Shown here: positions 5,560 to 9,667 of the stretch, in pieces
Layout: every line of letters begins with the position of its first letter
Position numbering within the stretch: position 1 is the stretch's first letter
Assembly (NCBI GenBank): GCA_903838095.1
Contig: CAILXE010000427.1
Span: 1-9,667, forward strand
Direction: 5' to 3'
Length of the DNA: 9,667 nt
Source: an uncultured Chlorobiaceae bacterium
GTDB taxonomy: Bacteria > Bacteroidota > Chlorobiia > Chlorobiales > Chlorobiaceae
The notes under the pieces: model-generated
Told to the model about the DNA's origin: nothing
What the model saw: the letters and a program-made list of their open reading frames with translations, nothing else
Database searches by the model: none
Position numbers and translations under genes: made by a program

Positions 5560-7116
5560 TCATGATAAACACGCTTTTTCAGGGTTGCTTCGTAAAGCAA
5601 AACGACGTTTTTTATATTTTGGATCGGTCATCCGTTCAAGAGCGGTAATAAACTGCATGAGAAGCCACGACAGAAGAAAATAGAGAATTGCCACCATCAC
5701 CAGGGGGAAAAATGCGTCAAACGTACGACTTCGAATAATATCACTCGCCTTGGTCAAATCCTGAACCGCGATATAACCGACGATGGAGGTCATTTTAACC
5801 AGCGAGATAAATTCTCCCTTATAAACCGGAAGGATTCGTTGCACTGTCTGTGGCAAAACAATAAAAAGAAATGTTTCAACCTTGCTGAATCCCATGGCAA
5901 TACCAGCCTCACTCTGCCCCTTGTCAATGCTTTCAACCCCGCTTCTGAAGATCTCCGCCACATAGGCAGCAAAGTTCATCCCAAAAGCAACAACAGCCAC
6001 CAGCACCGGATCAATATTGACTGAGGCAAAGACAACATAAAAGATAAGCATCAAAAAGACCAGTACCGGAGTTCCTCGCAAAAGAGCGATATAGAGTTTC
6101 GCCGGCATATTCAGGAGGACTCTTTTCGACATCCTCATAAAACAGACAACTCCGCCAAGCAGCGTTCCAAAAATCGTTGCCAGCACAGAGATGAGGAGGG
6201 TTGTCTTAAGCCCTTCCAGGATTAAAAGATACCGATTCTCCTGTATAAGGTTGCTCTGAAAACTGTTGGATAGCCCTTTCAAAAAAAGCGAAACGCCACC
6301 ATGACCACCACCATCTGACTCTTCCACTGCATGACTTGCTTTTTTAACCAGCATAACCTGGGGATTAATAAAGTATGGCTGCGAAAAATTAACCGATTTC
6401 CTGCGCTCGGGCGTAGCAGACATACCGGAAACAATCACGTCAATCTTGCCTGATTTGAGTGCCGGAATAAGCGCCATAAACTTCATATTGTAAAATTCGA
6501 CAGGGCGATTGAGTCCGGCGCCAATAAGACGCGCCAACTCTCCATCAAATCCGGTTACCCTCCCATGTTTATCAACAAAACTTATCGGCTCCCGTGTTGC
6601 GCACACGCCCACTTTTAACGGATCGCCAGCGCTCGGCAGCTCAATCTTTCTCTCTTCATAAGGGCTCAAATCCGATTTCAACCAGCGCCTCTTCATCTCC
6701 TTCAACGAACCATCAGCCTTGAGCTCTCCGATAATGGCGTCAATCTTTGCAAGCAATGCATCATCACCCTTTCTTGCAACAGCACAAGTCTCCTCATCTT
6801 TGAGTGACTCCGGAAGACACCACAGCTCCTGATTCTTCTTCGACACCTGAATCGCCGTTGTGGAAAGTGTCACAATCGCATCAAGTTGACCAGCTTTAAT
6901 GGCCGCAACGGCATCCATGACATCATCAAAGCGCTGTATCTGCGCCTGGGGAAACCTTGCAACCGCAAGAGCTTCAGCGGTCGTCCCTGTCATCACACCA
7001 ATTTGTGCATCTCGTGCATCATCAAGGGATGTAATGACATTTTCGGACTTGCTGCAGCCGACAAACAGCGTCACCAACATCAATGCGGCAATGACCAACA
7101 GTACATTATATTTCAT
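5560..7116 (-). CDS. ABC transporter substrate-binding/permease fusion with lobe-swapped binding domain
   Basis: 518 residues. An export signal ends in FVGC (Cys21), a near-lipobox, but the chain continues into a permease so it is membrane-bound anyway. Res 29-148 match the second lobe plus closing helices of family-3 binding proteins such as GlnH (GTTAE near 44-48; AGQLDA 75-80; ADGSLKEMKRRW 134-145). Res 165-260 match the first lobe (GFDGELA 189-195; ALKSGKIDVIVSGM 219-232; TPERR with Arg238, the ligand-carboxylate arginine; NFSQPYF 243-249). The lobes are thus in reversed order. Res 298-495 form a HisM/GlnP-type permease with the EAA loop EAGIAMGF...LP (403-422), which docks an ATPase. No ATPase gene is in the window. 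The Asp that binds the ligand amino group in GlnH (Asp157) aligns by eye with Leu84, so the cargo may not be a standard amino acid. It starts 29 bp after dnaE. Transport role is firm; substrate is unknown. Confidence 0.93.
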   Translation of the reverse strand: MKYNVLLVIAALMLVTLFVGCSKSENVITSLDDARDAQIGVMTGTTAEALAVARFPQAQIQRFDDVMDAVAAIKAGQLDAIVTLSTTAIQVSKKNQELWCLPESLKDEETCAVARKGDDALLAKIDAIIGELKADGSLKEMKRRWLKSDLSPYEERKIELPSAGDPLKVGVCATREPISFVDKHGRVTGFDGELARLIGAGLNRPVEFYNMKFMALIPALKSGKIDVIVSGMSATPERRKSVNFSQPYFINPQVMLVKKASHAVEESDGGGHGGVSLFLKGLSNSFQSNLIQENRYLLILEGLKTTLLISVLATIFGTLLGGVVCFMRMSKRVLLNMPAKLYIALLRGTPVLVFLMLIFYVVFASVNIDPVLVAVVAFGMNFAAYVAEIFRSGVESIDKGQSEAGIAMGFSKVETFLFIVLPQTVQRILPVYKGEFISLVKMTSIVGYIAVQDLTKASDIIRSRTFDAFFPLVMVAILYFLLSWLLMQFITALERMTDPKYKKRRFALRSNPEKACLS

Positions 7117-7145
7117 CTTCGCTCTGTTTTGTACACAAAAACGTT

Positions 7146-9667
7146 TTACCCGGAAATCCTCACATTGTCAGGCCCAAGAATTTCTTCAAGCTTTGCAATA
7201 GTACTCTCACCGGCATCAATCGGTGTGCTGCGTGCAAAAATCGTTATTGTTTCAATATTTTCTCCTGACTGCGCTTTGACCTCAAATTCAACCGGGGTGC
7301 CGCCCTTGTTTGAGTCAAATACTTTTTTGACCCTGCCAAGTTTTTCCATCTGCACCTGATCATCAGCATCCACTTTGAGAATAATTTTTTTGACAAGGTT
7401 ATGCCGTACCTTTTTTATCGGCAACACATCCCGCACAAGCAGTTTCAGCATTCCCCCGCTGACCTCTCCTTCCGCAACCAGCATCAAAACCTCCTCAGGC
7501 TTAATAAGATGGCCACACTGCTCGTAAAGACTGGCAAATACCGTAAAATCAGCCTTGCCCGTAAAGTCCTCAATACAACCGAAAAGCATCTGCTTTCCTT
7601 TCTTGTCCTGGTGGTGCTTCACCGACACAATAACACCGATAACCTTATACTGTTTTGAGGCAACCACCTCCTTTGCATTGAGCTGAAGTGTCGTAAATGC
7701 CTGCCAGTCGCGACGCCATGACTCAAGCGGATGATGGCTCAAATAAAAACCAACCAGCTTCTTTTCATGGAGAAGCTTTTCTGCTTCAGGCATCATTTCA
7801 GCAGCATCCAGATCCGGATAGTGAGAATCTTCAAACTCAGCACCATCTTCAGCAGAAAAAAAGCCGCACTGCCCGAGTGTCACCGAACGATTCTGCATCT
7901 GTCCAAACTTGATGGCCTTGTCAACATTGGCCAGCAGTTTTGCCCGATGGCGGTCAATTTCGTCAAACGCACCGGAAAGAATCAGACACTCAAGCGCCTT
8001 GCGGTTCATCACCCTCAGATCGACCGAAACCGCAAGATCAAAAAGATTGACAAAATCACGCTTTCTGCGAAGTCTTGACGTCACAACTGCCCGCGCAGCT
8101 CCACCCACCTGCTTGATGGCACTCAGGCCAACGCGGATATATGAACGTCCTTTGAAATCCTCAACTGAAAAAAGCGCATCACTTTTGTTGATCGACGGCG
8201 GCAACGTTGCTATGCCAAAACTTTTTGCTTCATCGGTCAAATGCTTCATTCGTTCAATATCACCAATTTCACTGTTCAGCACCGCCGTCACAAACTCAAT
8301 GGTGTAATGAGCCTTGAGGTACCCCGTCCAATAGGCAAGTACCCCGTAAGCCGCCGAGTGACTTTTGTTGAACCCATAACCGGCAAACTCAGCCATAAGC
8401 TCAAAAACCCGAGTTGCAAGCGTATCATGCACTCCTTGCTGCACAGCCCCCTTAACAAAATCGGCCTTGTATTTCTCCATAATCTCAGGCTTCTTCTTTC
8501 CCATAGCCTTGCGCAGATTATCCGCCTTGGCAAGCGAAAATCCGCCCATCACCTGTGATATCTGCATCACCTGCTCCTGATAGACTATAACGCCATAAGT
8601 CTCTTTCAGGATCTCTTCAAGCATCGGGTGCATATAGTCAATTGCCTCACGGCCATGCTTGCGGTCAACAAAAAGATCCACAGCATTGCGCCGTTCATCA
8701 ATCTTTGCATTGAGCGCCCCAGGGCGATAGAGCGCGCTCATGGCAATGATATCGCCGATCTGTGTCGGTTGCAGGCGGGTCATATAACTCTGCATACCGG
8801 AAGATTCAAACTGGAAAATACCGGCCATCTTGCCTTCCTGAAAAATTTTGAAGGTCTTCCGGTCATTCATGGGGACTTTTTCAAGCTCAATATCAATATC
8901 ATGCCGACGCTTGATCATCTTGAGCGTCTCATCAATAACCGCAAGGGTTTCAAGACCGAGATAGTCAATCTTGAGCAGTCCGGCAGTTTCGATCCAGTTC
9001 TTGTCAAACTGGGTGACAACCTGCTTTTCATCACTTCCATCAGCACTCTTTGCCTTGACCGGCTCAGGTTCATCAAGATCAAACTCATCAGCAAATTTTC
9101 GAACCTCAGTTTCAATCTTGTTGGAAACATAGAGTGGAACCTGCTCTTCAAGCGGCCCGTCAGTAATCACCACTGCACCAGCGTGCATCGAGACGTTTCG
9201 CGCCCGTCCCTCCAGAGCCTGGGCAGAGACCATCAGCTCCCGAAGCTCGGGCGAACTTTCTGCAAACTGTTTCAGCTCTCTTGACTCACTCAATGCTTTT
9301 TCAAGCGTAATGCCAGCCTTTACCGGAACAAGCTTGGCAAGTTTGTCCACCAGTGAAAGCGGAACCTCAAGCACGCGACCGGCATCACGAATTGCCGCCT
9401 TGGCGCCAAACGTACCAATAGCAATAACTTTCGCAACACTCTCTGTGCCATACTTTTCAACCGTATATTCAAGAACCTTCTGCTTGCCGACCGGGGTAAA
9501 ATCGATATCAATATCAGGCATTGAGGAGCGCTCCGGATTCAGAAAACGCTCAAACAGCAGTTTATACTTCAGCGGATCAATTCTTGTGATTCCGGTAAGA
9601 TAGGCGACAATGCTTCCAGCCGCCGATCCACGACCAGGACCAACTGAATAGCCCAGACGGCGGGACG
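7146..9667 (-). CDS. dnaE: DNA polymerase III alpha subunit, N-terminal part beyond window edge
   Basis: Replicative polymerase catalytic subunit. The frame runs through the right edge, so the internal ATG at 9521 is not the start; residues upstream of it (GPGRGSAAGS, LLFERFLNPERSSM) are conserved DnaE core. About 839 residues are visible. The N-terminal PHP domain and the start of the palm (roughly 350 residues by comparison with E. coli) are missing. Catalytic aspartates lie in PDIDIDF (codons near 9500-9520) and in LLKIDYLGL (Asp codon 8964-8966). Further on come the fingers, the helix-hairpin-helix region, a QCGFF segment resembling the beta-clamp binding motif, and the OB-fold (YKVIGVIVSVKHHQ onward). 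Between PLY and VTQFD there are 37 residues where E. coli has 8, an acidic insertion of about 29. The gene ends TAA at 7146 and is followed by the ABC fusion after 29 bp. Confidence 0.97.
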   Translation of the reverse strand, partial: SRRLGYSVGPGRGSAAGSIVAYLTGITRIDPLKYKLLFERFLNPERSSMPDIDIDFTPVGKQKVLEYTVEKYGTESVAKVIAIGTFGAKAAIRDAGRVLEVPLSLVDKLAKLVPVKAGITLEKALSESRELKQFAESSPELRELMVSAQALEGRARNVSMHAGAVVITDGPLEEQVPLYVSNKIETEVRKFADEFDLDEPEPVKAKSADGSDEKQVVTQFDKNWIETAGLLKIDYLGLETLAVIDETLKMIKRRHDIDIELEKVPMNDRKTFKIFQEGKMAGIFQFESSGMQSYMTRLQPTQIGDIIAMSALYRPGALNAKIDERRNAVDLFVDRKHGREAIDYMHPMLEEILKETYGVIVYQEQVMQISQVMGGFSLAKADNLRKAMGKKKPEIMEKYKADFVKGAVQQGVHDTLATRVFELMAEFAGYGFNKSHSAAYGVLAYWTGYLKAHYTIEFVTAVLNSEIGDIERMKHLTDEAKSFGIATLPPSINKSDALFSVEDFKGRSYIRVGLSAIKQVGGAARAVVTSRLRRKRDFVNLFDLAVSVDLRVMNRKALECLILSGAFDEIDRHRAKLLANVDKAIKFGQMQNRSVTLGQCGFFSAEDGAEFEDSHYPDLDAAEMMPEAEKLLHEKKLVGFYLSHHPLESWRRDWQAFTTLQLNAKEVVASKQYKVIGVIVSVKHHQDKKGKQMLFGCIEDFTGKADFTVFASLYEQCGHLIKPEEVLMLVAEGEVSGGMLKLLVRDVLPIKKVRHNLVKKIILKVDADDQVQMEKLGRVKKVFDSNKGGTPVEFEVKAQSGENIETITIFARSTPIDAGESTIAKLEEILGPDNVRISG

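Noticed and set aside
5560..7116. Two complete tandem binding domains, or a frameshifted gene
   Set aside because: The two parts match complementary halves of one domain rather than the same half twice, and the frame is uninterrupted from signal peptide to permease.
6886..7359. 157-codon plus-strand open frame across the dnaE/ABC junction
   Set aside because: Antisense to two well-supported genes, with no family features and no ribosome site.
8628..9284. 218-codon open frame on the plus strand
   Set aside because: It lies fully antisense to the conserved core of dnaE, shows no recognisable domain and has odd composition; it is a shadow of the polymerase gene.
9519..9521. ATG as the start of dnaE
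   Set aside because: Conserved DnaE sequence continues in frame upstream of it to the window edge, so it is an internal methionine.

Overview
The window reads as chromosomal DNA of a green sulfur bacterium (Chlorobiaceae/Chlorobiota). This is inferred from three things: the mix of genes, the near absence of clear Shine-Dalgarno sites, and a roughly 29-residue insertion in DnaE at the place where, from memory and unchecked, a Chlorobi-specific signature insertion is described. No mobile element, tRNA, rRNA or CRISPR array was found.

Layout. (a) 1-1081, minus strand: a small zinc-ribbon protein with a His/Asp-rich segment, followed by a cation diffusion facilitator (CDF) metal transporter that runs off the left edge. 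(b) 1082-1393: an AT-rich divergent intergenic region. (c) 1394-3251, plus strand: a two-gene electron-transfer unit made of a five-helix membrane protein with two His-X13-His pairs (a di-heme b pattern) and a 16-heme c-type cytochrome. The cytochrome was enlarged by tandem duplication of a 144-bp di-heme module. (d) 3441-4081, plus strand: a small hydrophobic protein overlapping a Nudix hydrolase by ATGA. (e) 4098-9667, minus strand, in transcription order: dnaE (its 5' part lies off the right edge), a substrate-binding/permease ABC fusion, trxA and trxB. A nested inverted repeat lies between trxA and trxB.

How the genes may work together. The b-type protein and the 16-heme cytochrome look like a membrane-to-periplasm electron conduit linking the quinone pool to a multiheme wire; direction and partner are unknown. 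TrxB and TrxA form the NADPH-thioredoxin reducing pair. The ABC fusion has no ATPase in the window and must borrow one encoded elsewhere.

The two observations most worth checking are the 16-heme/di-heme-b pair with its recent module duplication, and the ABC fusion. The binding domain of that fusion is in swapped order (lobe 2 first, then lobe 1), i.e. an apparent circular permutation, and it lacks the aspartate that normally holds the amino group of amino-acid ligands. All calls come from reading the sequence; no database search was run.
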